From: an uncultured Ruminococcus sp.
Lineage (GTDB): Bacteria > Bacillota > Clostridia > Oscillospirales > Ruminococcaceae
Length of the DNA: 64,000 bases
Assembly: GCA_947178575.1 (NCBI GenBank)
Contig: CAMWYX010000003.1
Location: forward strand, 1 to 64,000
Reading direction: 5' to 3'
The notes under the pieces are model-generated. The model had not been told where the DNA came from. It did not search any database and saw nothing but the letters and a program-made list of their open reading frames with translations. Of this stretch, positions 8,563 to 17,602 are shown piece by piece. How positions within the stretch are numbered: the stretch's first letter is position 1; each line of letters begins with the position of its first letter. The position numbers and the translations under genes are program-made.

Positions 8563-10755
8563 TCATTTCAGGTTATCTTTTATTTTTATTCCGATAACGG
8601 TTACATCGTCGGGACGGTCAGCCTGATTAAAAACTTCTGCTTTTGAGGCTATTTCCTGAACCATCTCACGGATACTGCTTCCGTGTATAAGGAGTTCTTT
8701 TATAAACAGATAAGCGTTTTCGCTTATGCCGTCGGAGAACATTATAATCATATCGCCGTCGCTGAATTTATTTTCCGATATTGTGAGTTCGGCTTCTTCT
8801 ACTATTCCTATAGGAAATGTTGAAGATGTAAGCTTTATTACATCATTTCCCTTGCGGATTATTGTAGGTGCAGCTCCGGATTTTACAGAAACTGCACAGC
8901 ATAAATCGGGGTCAAATTCAAGAACGTCGAGAGTTGCGAATGATTCTTCACGTGATTTTGTTATCATAAGCGAATTGATAAGACGTACAGCCGGTTTGAG
9001 TTCCATACCGCTGCATATGAGACGGCGGAACAGATTTATTACCATACGGGAATCCACAGCTGCCGATTTTCCGCTTCCCATTCCGTCGGAAAGAATTACA
9101 AAATTTTTTCCGGAGCTTCCGGTAAATACGGCGTGACTGTCTCCGCTCATAGATGAACCCTTTGCACATACGGAAGCGGTATATATATCAAGTTCATAGC
9201 GAGGAGGTTCATAAACTCCGGTTTTTATTTCTGACGATGAACTTACCATATCGGAGGGAAGAAGTTTTTTTTCGAGTTCGTCGGAAATCAGACTGCATAT
9301 TCTTTCATTGGAATCCGGTGTGTCTTCAATATCAAAGAATATTTCAGCAATCAGTCTGTTTGCGGAATTATATCCGGCGGTTGCTCTCAGCGGATTGAAT
9401 CCATATGATTTCAGTTTCTGCAATATTTTTTTGCTTACGGAGGCGGAATAGCGGAAATCCTCCTGTTTTCCTGCTCCACGCATAAGTTCCTCAGTAATTT
9501 TAAGATGTTCGTTCATGAGTTTGAGGTCTTCCGAATATCGCAGGTGCATAAGCTGACGGGCGGTTCTGTTTCTCAGTTCAATTTCGAGATTTTTCAGAAC
9601 TTCCTGTTTATGTGCACAGTCTGCCGGAAGTATCGGTATAAGCTCGTCCGATATTTCGGACATCTCGTTACTGCAAAGACCTCTTTTGTAACAGCTTCTG
9701 CAGATTGCTCCGGCGGTTCTTTTGATTGATATATCATCATCATTTACAGCGGACAGTGCGGCTGATATTTTCTGCGAATCAAGTCTTACGGCTTCTATTG
9801 CACCGGAAAGGAAATTCTGTTTTATTTCTCTCAGATTAGGAATATTGTTGTTTCCTGTTGTATCGGTATGTATCCATTTATCGGAGTAGTACGGTGCAGT
9901 GGCGACAAATACAGATGCTCCCAATATTATATTCATGGTAAGCTCTGCCGATGCGGATTCGCCCAAAAGAACTGTCAGCATAAATATTGTAAGAGAAAAA
10001 AATACGGCAGAAAAAAATATTTTTCCTCGGAAAGCAATACCGGATATGAATCCTGCAAGCGGAAGTACAGATGCAGTCAGACCGATTTCGGAAGAAGCAA
10101 GAACTGCTCCGCCGGCAGTGAGTGCACCGCATATTATTCCGCCCATACTTCCATGGAAGTATGAGCCGGCTAAAGTTACGGAAGCTCCGAGAATCAGACC
10201 GGCGTTAAGGTACGGAATATCCGCCGAACATAATGCAGAAATCAGAACGACATACAGTATTCCGCAGGCACAGCCGGATATTCCCTGAAGTTCCACGATT
10301 CCTTTTTTTGAGATACTGCGGATAAGTTCCGATGCCGAATATGCCGTAAATCCCGATATTATGCCGTACAGAGCATAGAAAAGAATCTTTTCGGGAAATT
10401 CATCTATGAGAAGTGAAACGGCAAGTCCGGACAGAACAACACCGACAGCTGTCGATATACCGCACCCGACAGGACGACTGCTTCCGGCGGAAAACATTTT
10501 AACTATGACGATTATTGACATTGCTCCGATTTTTACAATGCTTTTTCCGATTGAATTGCTGACGATACAGCGGACTATTGCTCCGATGAAAACCGCCACA
10601 CTGTACGGAAAGCTGACAGCTCCGGCAAGAGATATATCGGCAAAAGAAGCGATTCCGGCTATTGTCGTTCCCGAAAATGCAAAACCTCCCGCAAAGGAAA
10701 AAAGAAGTCCGAATATAGCGGAAACGGCTTTATTTCTTAAAATTTTTTTAATCAT
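8563..10755 (-). CDS. spoIIE: SpoIIE-type membrane PP2C phosphatase
   Basis: This 730-residue protein has about ten hydrophobic helices in residues 1-310, a linker, and a C-terminal PP2C/SpoIIE phosphatase domain. Metal-site motifs include LSDGMGSGKSA and IIMFSDGI. A Cys cluster (CRSCYKRGLC) lies in the linker. In endospore formers SpoIIE dephosphorylates SpoIIAA at the asymmetric septum and so activates sigma-F. The size and architecture match full-length SpoIIE, not a generic phosphatase. ATG 10755 is preferred over the ORF-track start because GGAGG lies 7 nt upstream. The gene is alone; no spoIIA operon is in the window. Confidence 0.88.
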   Translation of the reverse strand: MIKKILRNKAVSAIFGLLFSFAGGFAFSGTTIAGIASFADISLAGAVSFPYSVAVFIGAIVRCIVSNSIGKSIVKIGAMSIIVIVKMFSAGSSRPVGCGISTAVGVVLSGLAVSLLIDEFPEKILFYALYGIISGFTAYSASELIRSISKKGIVELQGISGCACGILYVVLISALCSADIPYLNAGLILGASVTLAGSYFHGSMGGIICGALTAGGAVLASSEIGLTASVLPLAGFISGIAFRGKIFFSAVFFSLTIFMLTVLLGESASAELTMNIILGASVFVATAPYYSDKWIHTDTTGNNNIPNLREIKQNFLSGAIEAVRLDSQKISAALSAVNDDDISIKRTAGAICRSCYKRGLCSNEMSEISDELIPILPADCAHKQEVLKNLEIELRNRTARQLMHLRYSEDLKLMNEHLKITEELMRGAGKQEDFRYSASVSKKILQKLKSYGFNPLRATAGYNSANRLIAEIFFDIEDTPDSNERICSLISDELEKKLLPSDMVSSSSEIKTGVYEPPRYELDIYTASVCAKGSSMSGDSHAVFTGSSGKNFVILSDGMGSGKSAAVDSRMVINLFRRLICSGMELKPAVRLINSLMITKSREESFATLDVLEFDPDLCCAVSVKSGAAPTIIRKGNDVIKLTSSTFPIGIVEEAELTISENKFSDGDMIIMFSDGISENAYLFIKELLIHGSSIREMVQEIASKAEVFNQADRPDDVTVIGIKIKDNLK

Positions 10756-10904
10756 GGCATATCCTCCGGTTTTTATTAATATAATTGTAATCATATCCAT
10801 AATTATATCATATATAAAATGTAGTTTTTTGTCGTTTAATATATTTAAATAATTTTATTTGAATGATGTGATATAGAATGCTAACAAAAATATTTTGACG
10901 GATA

Positions 10905-10933
10905 TTGACAATTTTTAGACAATATGATATAAT
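10905..10933 (+). promoter_or_regulatory. Promoter of the flotillin gene
   Basis: Full-consensus TTGACA (10905-10910) and TATAAT (10928-10933) are 17 nt apart, with a TGA extended element. The start would be near 10940. Confidence 0.85.
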
Positions 10934-10939
10934 AGTATC

Positions 10940-11040
10940 AGTATCATCAATGGGGTAGATGATACTCTGCACACCGCATTGTGCAGAAGTACAAGGTTCT
11001 GTGAACTCGGGTTCTCAGTTCCGCAGATTCAATGATATGG
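10940..11040 (+). promoter_or_regulatory. Structured 5' leader of the flotillin mRNA
   Basis: The leader of about 110 nt begins at a hairpin, GTATCATC with GATGATAC (10941-10965), and abuts a second, TCTGCACA with TGTGCAGA (10966-10987, loop CCGCAT). A third imperfect one, CTGtGAAC with GTTCtCAG around TCGG, lies at about 10999-11018 and can extend outward to GG/CC pairs. No T-run follows any of them. I do not recognise a riboswitch class. Confidence 0.5.
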
Positions 11041-11051
11041 AGGATTTTTTT

Positions 11052-12539
11052 ATGGGAATTATTTTATCTCTGCCGGTTGTTGCCGCTATTGTTGCGGCTG
11101 TACTGCTTATAGTCATATTGTCTATGGGCTACATCAAAGCTCCGCCCGATACGGCATATATCATTTCGGGCTTAAGGAGAAAAATCGTAATAGGAAAGGC
11201 AAGTATACGTGTTCCGTTCTTTGAACGTGTCGACAAGCTGAAACTTCAGCTCATTGCCGTCGATGTAAAGACTTCGAGTGCCGTTCCTACTGCCGATTAC
11301 ATCAATATCAACGTTGACGCAAACGTAAATATCAAGGTAAGCAGTGACCCAGTACTTATAAAGCTCGGTGCTGAAAACTTTCTCAATAAAGAGCCTGCTT
11401 ACATAGCAAAAGTTGCCCGTGAGGTTCTTGAAGGCAATATGCGTGAAATCGTCGGACAGATGCCCCTTGAAGCAATGGTGAACGACAGAAAGGCTTTTGC
11501 GGAAAAGGTTCAGGAGAATGCAGCTCCCGACCTCAACAGAATGGGTCTTGAAATTGTTTCGTTCAACGTCCAGAATTTCACCGACGACCAGAATCTTATC
11601 GAAAATCTCGGTATAGACAACACCACAAAAATTCAGAAAAAAGCGGCTATCGCAAGAGCCGAGTCCGAAAAGGAAATAGAAATCGCAAAGGCACAGGCGA
11701 AAAAAGAAGCCAATGACGCACGGGTTCTCGCCGAAACCGAAATAGCACAGAAAAACAATCAGCTTGCAATAAAACAGGCTGAACTCAAAAAAGAATCGGA
11801 TACGCAAATGGCAATCGCAGACGCGGCTTACGAAATTCAGAAAGAAGAACAGAGACGCACAATAGAAATCACAAAGGCTAATGCAAATATCGCAGCCTCG
11901 GAAAAGGATATCGAACTCAAAACCCGTGAAGCCGAAGTAATGGAAAAATCCCTTGATGCCGAAGTAAAGAAAAAGGCCGAAGCAGAACGATATAAGGCTC
12001 AGCAGGAAGCAGATGCAAAACTTTATCAGCTTAAAAAAGAAGCCGAAGCCGACCGTTTCCAGCGTGAACAGGAAGCAGAAGCCCAGAAAGCAGAGGCAGA
12101 AGCTCAGAAATACGCCAAAATGCAGGAGGCGGAAGGTATCGCCGCCGTAGGTCAGGCGGAAGCCGATGCTATCAGGGCGAAAGGTCTCGCAGAAGCCGAA
12201 GGTATCAACGCTAAGGCGGAAGCAATGAAAAAATACGGCGAAGCAGCTGTACTGGAAATGTACTTCAAAGCCTTGCCCGATATTGTGAAAAATGCCGCTG
12301 CTCCGCTTGAAAACGTCGACAGAATCACAATGTACGGAGACGGAAATTCAAGCCGTATGGTAGGCGATATAATCAGTTCAACCACAAGAATTACGGACGG
12401 ACTTTCCGAAGCCACAGGCGTTGATATACGTGGGATTCTTTCGGGATTTCTTAATTCAAAAATGAATCCGGAAAAACCTTCCAGCAATGAAGATGCCGGA
12501 ATTATTCCGGAATCTTTCGAGGAAGTGCCTATAAAATAA
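11052..12539 (+). CDS. Flotillin-like SPFH protein
   Basis: This protein of about 495 residues has one N-terminal membrane helix (about 5-27), an SPFH/band 7 domain (about 35-200), and a long Ala/Glu/Lys-rich coiled coil (about 205-400). A short C-terminal region follows. This is the flotillin layout; bacterial flotillins assemble in membrane microdomains and scaffold membrane proteins. The ORF-track start at 10959 lies inside the structured leader. ATG 11052 has GGAGG 9 nt upstream and starts directly at the membrane helix. It appears monocistronic, with a strong promoter and terminator. Confidence 0.88.
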   Translation: MGIILSLPVVAAIVAAVLLIVILSMGYIKAPPDTAYIISGLRRKIVIGKASIRVPFFERVDKLKLQLIAVDVKTSSAVPTADYININVDANVNIKVSSDPVLIKLGAENFLNKEPAYIAKVAREVLEGNMREIVGQMPLEAMVNDRKAFAEKVQENAAPDLNRMGLEIVSFNVQNFTDDQNLIENLGIDNTTKIQKKAAIARAESEKEIEIAKAQAKKEANDARVLAETEIAQKNNQLAIKQAELKKESDTQMAIADAAYEIQKEEQRRTIEITKANANIAASEKDIELKTREAEVMEKSLDAEVKKKAEAERYKAQQEADAKLYQLKKEAEADRFQREQEAEAQKAEAEAQKYAKMQEAEGIAAVGQAEADAIRAKGLAEAEGINAKAEAMKKYGEAAVLEMYFKALPDIVKNAAAPLENVDRITMYGDGNSSRMVGDIISSTTRITDGLSEATGVDIRGILSGFLNSKMNPEKPSSNEDAGIIPESFEEVPIK

Positions 12540-12548
12540 TAATAATAA

Positions 12549-12590
12549 ATAACAGACAGTTATGCGGAACTGTCTGTTATTTTTTTATTT
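12549..12590 (+). terminator. Terminator of the flotillin gene
   Basis: AACAGACAGTT pairs with AACTGTCTGTT around ATGCGG, followed by ATTTTTTTATTT. Confidence 0.9.
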
Positions 12591-12650
12591 ATAAAAAATT
12601 GACTTTTCAGAGCTTTCAGACGTATTACAGTTAAAGGGAGGTGAGAAATC

Positions 12651-13124
12651 TTGTCTGCAAAGGAACGGCTTGAAAATGCTATGGAGAAATACGGAGATAC
12701 AATTTTCAGAATATGTCTGCTGACATTGAAAAATTATGCCGATGCCGAAGATGCCACACAGGAAACTTTTATAATCTATTTCAGGAAATCCATGAGTTTT
12801 GAAAATTCCAGACACGAAAAAGCGTGGCTTATTTCCGTTGCTATGAACAAGTGCAGGGATATTTTAAGATTCAATAAACGTCACCGCACTGAACCGGAAG
12901 ATGTATTTTTATTTCTTGCCGATAAATCCGGTAAAGATACCGGGATTCTGGAAGCACTTGCGGAAGTTCCCGAAAAATTCAGAATTGTTCTGACACTGCA
13001 TTATATCGAGGGATATAAAGTAAACGAAATAGCACGGATTATCGGGAAATCGCCGTCGGCAGTCAAAATGCGTCTTTCAAAAGGTCGGGAACTTCTCCGG
13101 ACAATCTATGAACACAATTATTAA
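12651..13124 (+). CDS. ECF-type RNA polymerase sigma factor
   Basis: This 157-residue protein has a sigma-70 region 2 (about 12-75, with YADAEDATQETFIIYF) and region 4 (about 100-150, with EIARIIGKSPSAVKMRLSKG). A short linker joins them, as in extracytoplasmic-function sigma factors. It should direct RNA polymerase to its own promoter set. The start codon is TTG, supported by AAAGGGAGGTG about 8 nt upstream. The next gene, 43 nt away, encodes a membrane protein that is the likely cognate regulator. Confidence 0.9.
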   Translation: MSAKERLENAMEKYGDTIFRICLLTLKNYADAEDATQETFIIYFRKSMSFENSRHEKAWLISVAMNKCRDILRFNKRHRTEPEDVFLFLADKSGKDTGILEALAEVPEKFRIVLTLHYIEGYKVNEIARIIGKSPSAVKMRLSKGRELLRTIYEHNY

Positions 13125-13167
13125 ATAAGAAGACAGCGTTGACAATACAGAAAGGAGTTCATGAAAA

Positions 13168-14424
13168 ATGATTGAAAAGAAACTTAAAAAATCGGCGGAT
13201 AAAATCAGAATGTCCGCCGAACTGAAAGAACGTATTCTGAATGAATGCGGAAACGAAGATGTTCCGGAAGATGTTTCCGAAAATATCGGGGAACAGCATA
13301 TTTTCACGGTTGAACCGGAAAAATCACGCACGGCGTTCAGGATAATATCTTCTGTGGCGTGTGTAGCCGGTATATCCGGAATTGTTCTTTCCGGAATTTT
13401 CATAGGCGGAGGACAGTTTGCGGATATTCCGAACGATGAAAGCGAACTGACAGACACAACAGAGGAAAGTGAAGCCCTGCTTGTTTCTCCTGATGCGGAT
13501 AAACTTACAGACAGAACAGAAGAAAGTGAAATCATGACGGATATTCCGGAATCAGCCACGGAAGAAATCAGCAGTTATACGGAAGAACCGGAAAATAATA
13601 TTCCGTTTGCGGATTCGTCGGGGAATATAGTATTCAGCGGATTCCGGAATATTCCGCCCTACAATGAATCAACGGAAAATCTTCTTGACGAAGAAAAATC
13701 ACAGAATATCCGGAATATTCTTGCAGGGCTCGAATGGGAGGAGATAGATGTATCTGAATACAGTACGGCGTATTACGGAAATGTCGATACTATGAATTTT
13801 TATGCTCCTGATGATGAAAGACGATGTACGCTCTCAATAAATATGGACGGAAGCAATACGGCTATGTATTCTGAAGCATATATCTATCTGGGAGATGATA
13901 CGTTCCGTACAATTCCGCCTAAATATTACAGAGTTGATGCGGATAAAATATTCAGCGGAATGACAGAATATATTTATAATTTTTATAATAATTATCCGCC
14001 GTTCGGCTCGATATATAAGCAGACGGATAAAATTTACTGTTCATGCGATAAATACAACGGATATATTTCGGACGAAAATTTGCAGGCTTTAAGCCGTGCA
14101 TTTATCGGCTGGCAGTGGGATAATGAAGAAATCGTTGACGTTCCGATGCATGAGGAAACCGGAACACAGGCATTTGTTACATTTACTATGGACGGTATGC
14201 ATAATACCGATGAATATATCGTATATCCTGACGGAACGGTTGAATGGGTTGAGCGTCCATGGAATAATGAGTTAAGCGATTATGATTCCGAGATTATCCA
14301 CCGTTACTATGATGTTGACGGCGAGGACGACCCTAATCAGCCCACAGGCGGATTATGCCTGATGCTGAACAGAGTTATTACAGAAAATGTTTTAGGCGGA
14401 AGTATAGTTCAGAAATCATGGTAA
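13168..14424 (+). CDS. Membrane-anchored partner of the ECF sigma factor
   Basis: This 418-residue protein has a short charged cytoplasmic N-terminus (about 1-50), one membrane helix near residues 57-80, and a Glu/Ser/Thr-rich extracytoplasmic stalk in which a segment recurs (LTDTTEESE and LTDRTEESE). An outer domain of about 270 residues follows. I recognise no family in the outer domain. Position behind an ECF sigma gene and the topology suggest an anti-sigma factor. The HxxxCxxC zinc motif of ZAS anti-sigmas is absent. GGAG lies 11 nt upstream of the ATG. Confidence 0.65.
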   Translation: MIEKKLKKSADKIRMSAELKERILNECGNEDVPEDVSENIGEQHIFTVEPEKSRTAFRIISSVACVAGISGIVLSGIFIGGGQFADIPNDESELTDTTEESEALLVSPDADKLTDRTEESEIMTDIPESATEEISSYTEEPENNIPFADSSGNIVFSGFRNIPPYNESTENLLDEEKSQNIRNILAGLEWEEIDVSEYSTAYYGNVDTMNFYAPDDERRCTLSINMDGSNTAMYSEAYIYLGDDTFRTIPPKYYRVDADKIFSGMTEYIYNFYNNYPPFGSIYKQTDKIYCSCDKYNGYISDENLQALSRAFIGWQWDNEEIVDVPMHEETGTQAFVTFTMDGMHNTDEYIVYPDGTVEWVERPWNNELSDYDSEIIHRYYDVDGEDDPNQPTGGLCLMLNRVITENVLGGSIVQKSW

Positions 14425-14464
14425 AAAAAGGCTGACTGAAAATAAATTCAGTCAGCTGTTTTTT
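14424..14464. terminator. Bidirectional terminator between convergent genes
   Basis: GCTGACTGAA (14431-14440) pairs with TTCAGTCAGC (14447-14456) around AATAAA. A-rich and T-rich runs flank both sides, so it can stop both the sigma operon and the AI-2E gene. Confidence 0.85.
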
Positions 14465-15735
14465 TATTCTTTATCCTGATTTTTGTTCTGATTTTTATTC
14501 TGATTTTTATTTTTCATTTTTTTCTGGATTTTCCGGCTTACGTTTTCGGCAACCGGTTCGGGAGTGTAGTCGGCAGTAACAGTTGACATCTCCTTGTTTT
14601 CGAGAAGGTAGGAAATAAATTCACTGGTTAGCGAATATCCCACGGCAAATATCGGAACTCCGAGAATCATTCCGCCGAATCCGAAAAGTCCTCCGCCGAC
14701 GAGAATCGCAAACAATACCCAGAATGCGGATATACCGGTTGACTGACCGAGAATTTTAGGCCCTATGATATTTCCGTCAAGCTGTTGTATTATCAGTATG
14801 AGGATAACGAATGGTATGACCTGTTTCGGCGATGATACAAGCAGAAGTATTGCACTTGGTACAGCTCCGAAAAACGGTCCGAAGAACGGGATAATATTTG
14901 TAACTCCGACTATTACCGATATGAGAACGACGAAATTGAGTTTCATAACAGTCATGCAGATAAAGCAGAGACAGCCGATAATAAGTGAATCGATTAATTT
15001 TCCTGATATGAAACCGCTTATCGAATCGTTAATCTGTGAGCATATTCTGAAAAAAGTGGGAGTTCTTTTTTTCGGGAGCAGGGCGCAGAAGAATTTTTTA
15101 AGCTGTGCCTGAAAATGTTCTTTATCGAAAAGAAAATATATAGCGACTATGATTCCTATGAAGAAATCTTTCAGGGATACAAGGAAACTAAGTGTTCCGT
15201 CGGTAATTTTCATCATAATATCGCCGACTTTCGGGACGATATTATTTATAAATTCCATGATTGTTTTTTCTATGTTGTTTATCTGTGCGTTTACCTGATG
15301 CAGGAGTTCGGGATATTTTTCAAGAATAGCGTCAATCCAGTTCTGAAAGTTATTGATGTATGTGCTGATATTGTTTATAATTCCGGTGATACTTTCGACT
15401 ACCTGAGGCAGAATAATAGCGGCAACAGCAGATATGCACGCAAGAAAAATCATCATTGAAAGTGTAAGTGTTATTATCCGGTTGAGTTTAGGGTGGGGCT
15501 TGTTTTTTTCTGTTATTTTTTTTATGCGTTTTTCGAGCCACATCATTATCGGATTAACGAGATACGATATTACCAGACCCCACAGCACAGGAGCTATAAT
15601 ATCAAGGAACTGATTTACATAGTCGCCGATTATGGTAAAATTGAAAATTATTCCGTACACAATCAGGCAGGCGGAAAAGGTAATTACAGTATATACAGAT
15701 ACTGTGTTATATTTTGTATTCCAGCGTATTTTCAC
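14464..15735 (-). CDS. AI-2E family transporter
   Basis: This protein of about 423 residues with seven or eight membrane segments belongs to the AI-2E/YdiK/PerM permease family. It includes the conserved region VTNIIPFFGPFFGAVPSA. Members include putative AI-2 exporters and sodium/proton antiporters, so the substrate cannot be assigned. GTG at 15735 is preferred because AGGTG lies 6 nt before it; the ORF-track TTG start at 15753 lacks a good site. The C-terminus ends in repeated Asn-Lys-Asn-Gln units coded by 12-bp tandem repeats. Confidence 0.85.
   Translation of the reverse strand: MKIRWNTKYNTVSVYTVITFSACLIVYGIIFNFTIIGDYVNQFLDIIAPVLWGLVISYLVNPIMMWLEKRIKKITEKNKPHPKLNRIITLTLSMMIFLACISAVAAIILPQVVESITGIINNISTYINNFQNWIDAILEKYPELLHQVNAQINNIEKTIMEFINNIVPKVGDIMMKITDGTLSFLVSLKDFFIGIIVAIYFLFDKEHFQAQLKKFFCALLPKKRTPTFFRICSQINDSISGFISGKLIDSLIIGCLCFICMTVMKLNFVVLISVIVGVTNIIPFFGPFFGAVPSAILLLVSSPKQVIPFVILILIIQQLDGNIIGPKILGQSTGISAFWVLFAILVGGGLFGFGGMILGVPIFAVGYSLTSEFISYLLENKEMSTVTADYTPEPVAENVSRKIQKKMKNKNQNKNQNKNQDKE
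14471..14518 (-). repeat. 12-bp tandem repeats in the 3' end of the AI-2E gene
   Basis: About three copies of a 12-bp unit (CTGATTTTTATT on the plus strand) code for NKNQ repeats. The tract is low complexity and likely variable in length between strains. Confidence 0.75.
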
Positions 15736-15867
15736 TTCTATCACCTGTTTCAAGATTAATACAAATATTATAACATCATTTTTTTACAAATGCAATAGAA
15801 AATCAGAAGATAAATTAATTTTCAAAATACTATCACAATACCTTATTAAAATTTATTTTTGCGGTTA

Positions 15868-15896
15868 TTGCAATTTCTGATTTGATGTGATATAAT
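15868..15896 (+). promoter_or_regulatory. Promoter of the queuosine precursor operon
   Basis: TTGCAA (15868-15873) and TATAAT (15891-15896) are 17 nt apart with a TGA extended element. The leader is only about 24 nt, too short for a preQ1 riboswitch. Confidence 0.7.
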
Positions 15897-15926
15897 AATA
15901 TGGATATTATACAGAGGAGATGGATT

Positions 15927-16364
15927 ATGTACTATTTAAAAACAACAGCTTCATTTGATTCTGCACATTTTCTTGCCGGATACAGCGGAAAATGCAGGAA
16001 TATTCACGGTCACCGCTGGAACGTCGAGGTATGCGTATGCGGTGAGGAACTTCAGGAATCCGGCGAAAAACGTGGAATGATAGTGGATTTCGGAGACCTT
16101 AAAAAAGCGGTCCGGAATATTGCGGACAATCTTGACCACGCACTCATATACGAAAAAAACAGTCTTAAACCGTCTACTGTTATGGCACTTGAAAGCGAGG
16201 ATTTCCGGCTTGTTGAAGTTGATTTCCGCCCGACCGCTGAAAATTTTGCCTGCTATTTCTGCGAACTTCTTTCGCTTGACGGATTTAATATAAGTTCTGT
16301 TGCTGTATACGAAACGCCGGAAAACTGTGCAGTATACGAAGCAGGACGTTCAGACGGGGAATAA
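15927..16364 (+). CDS. queD: 6-carboxy-tetrahydropterin synthase
   Basis: This 145-residue enzyme converts 7,8-dihydroneopterin triphosphate to 6-carboxy-5,6,7,8-tetrahydropterin, the second step to preQ0. It has the zinc-binding His motifs of the PTPS fold (SAHF and NIHGHRW) and the catalytic Cys in SGKCRNIHGH. ATG 15927 follows GAGGAG. The ORF-track start 27 nt upstream lies at the predicted transcription start and is unlikely. It is the first gene of queD-queE-folE-queC-queF. Confidence 0.93.
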   Translation: MYYLKTTASFDSAHFLAGYSGKCRNIHGHRWNVEVCVCGEELQESGEKRGMIVDFGDLKKAVRNIADNLDHALIYEKNSLKPSTVMALESEDFRLVEVDFRPTAENFACYFCELLSLDGFNISSVAVYETPENCAVYEAGRSDGE

Positions 16365-16367
16365 ATC

Positions 16368-17030
16368 ATGAAATATCCGGTAGTTGAAAGATTCGTAAGT
16401 ATCAACGGTGAAAGCACACGAGCCGGAGAACTTGCGGTGTTTATAAGATTCAGGAAATGCAATATGAAATGTACATACTGCGATACAACATGGGCGAATG
16501 ATGAAAGTGCATCGGCGGAGATGATGACAGCCGAAGAAATCGCCGGATACGTCAGCGGTACGGGAATACGCAATGTCACGCTTACAGGCGGAGAGCCTCT
16601 TTTGCAGAGCGAATTGAACATACTCACAGAAATGCTTATCCGTCAGGGAAACCGTGTCGAAATAGAAACAAACGGCAGTATATCGATTAAAGAACTCAGC
16701 GAGCAGGAATACAGACCGGTATTCACTCTTGACTATAAACTTCCGGCAAGCGGTATGGAAAATAATATGCTTACAGATAATTATGAATATCTTGATTCGG
16801 AAGATACCGTAAAATTTGTTGCCGGAAGCAGATACGACCTTGAGCGTACAGCGGAAATAATAGAAAAATATAATCTTTCCGCAAAATGTCATGTTTATAT
16901 AAGTCCTGTTTTCGGAATGATAGAACTGGCAGAAATAGTAAATTTCATGGCGGAAAAGAAACTCAACGGCGTGAGATTACAGTTGCAGATGCACAAATTT
17001 ATATGGAATCCTGATAAAAGGGGTGTATGA
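16368..17030 (+). CDS. queE: 7-carboxy-7-deazaguanine synthase
   Basis: This 220-residue radical SAM enzyme contracts 6-carboxytetrahydropterin to 7-carboxy-7-deazaguanine. The cluster motif is CNMKCTYC (CxxxCxxC). The substrate region GESTRAGE and the SAM-binding TLTGGEPLLQ are present. The gene starts 3 nt after queD. Length is typical of the shorter clostridial QueE form. Confidence 0.93.
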   Translation: MKYPVVERFVSINGESTRAGELAVFIRFRKCNMKCTYCDTTWANDESASAEMMTAEEIAGYVSGTGIRNVTLTGGEPLLQSELNILTEMLIRQGNRVEIETNGSISIKELSEQEYRPVFTLDYKLPASGMENNMLTDNYEYLDSEDTVKFVAGSRYDLERTAEIIEKYNLSAKCHVYISPVFGMIELAEIVNFMAEKKLNGVRLQLQMHKFIWNPDKRGV

Positions 17031-17031
17031 T

Positions 17032-17592
17032 ATGGACAGAGAAGCTATTGAGTTTCATATACGGGGACTTCTTGAAGCAATAGGCGAAAATCCCGACAGA
17101 GAGGGACTTATTGAAACGCCGAAGCGTGTTGCAGGTATGCTTGAAGAAGTTCTGGAGGGTACGGCATATACAAATCATGAAATTGCACAGATGTTCGGAA
17201 AGACGTTCTCCGCCGAAGATACAGGCGTACAGGAAGCCGTTGTGATGAAAGATATAACAGTATTCAGTTACTGTGAACATCATCTTGCATTAATGTACGA
17301 TATGACGGTAAATGTTGCATATATTCCGCACGGCAGAGTTCTGGGGCTCAGTAAAATCGCACGCATATGCGATATGGCGGCGAAACGTCTGCAATTGCAG
17401 GAACGCCTCGGACGTGACATTGCGGAAATTATATCGGAAGCATCAGGTTCTGAGGACGTTGGCGTAAAGATAGTGGGTTCTCACAGCTGTATGACGGCAC
17501 GTGGAATCCGCAATCCGTCCGCACGTACAGAGACAAAAACCTTTATCGGAGCATTCAGAAATAACAGAGATTTGCAGAATTTACTTGACTGA
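17032..17592 (+). CDS. folE: GTP cyclohydrolase I
   Basis: This enzyme of about 186 residues converts GTP to 7,8-dihydroneopterin triphosphate, the entry substrate for QueD and for folate. Zinc and active-site motifs YCEHHLAL, PHGRVLGLSK and GSHSCMTARG are intact. ATG 17032 is preferred over the in-frame GTG at 17023 because AAGGGGTG lies just before it. The queE stop is 2 nt upstream, so translation is probably coupled. Having folE inside the que operon makes the pathway from GTP to preQ1 complete in one transcript. Confidence 0.95.
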   Translation: MDREAIEFHIRGLLEAIGENPDREGLIETPKRVAGMLEEVLEGTAYTNHEIAQMFGKTFSAEDTGVQEAVVMKDITVFSYCEHHLALMYDMTVNVAYIPHGRVLGLSKIARICDMAAKRLQLQERLGRDIAEIISEASGSEDVGVKIVGSHSCMTARGIRNPSARTETKTFIGAFRNNRDLQNLLD

Positions 17593-17602
17593 GGTGAAAA
17601 TT

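Noticed and set aside
11172-11807. 211-residue minus ORF inside the flotillin gene
   Set aside because: It is antisense to the well-supported coiled-coil and SPFH coding region; Leu/Phe/Cys-rich shadow.
15754-15926. preQ1 riboswitch ahead of queD
   Set aside because: No preQ1 aptamer-like sequence was seen, and the predicted start leaves only about 24 nt of leader.
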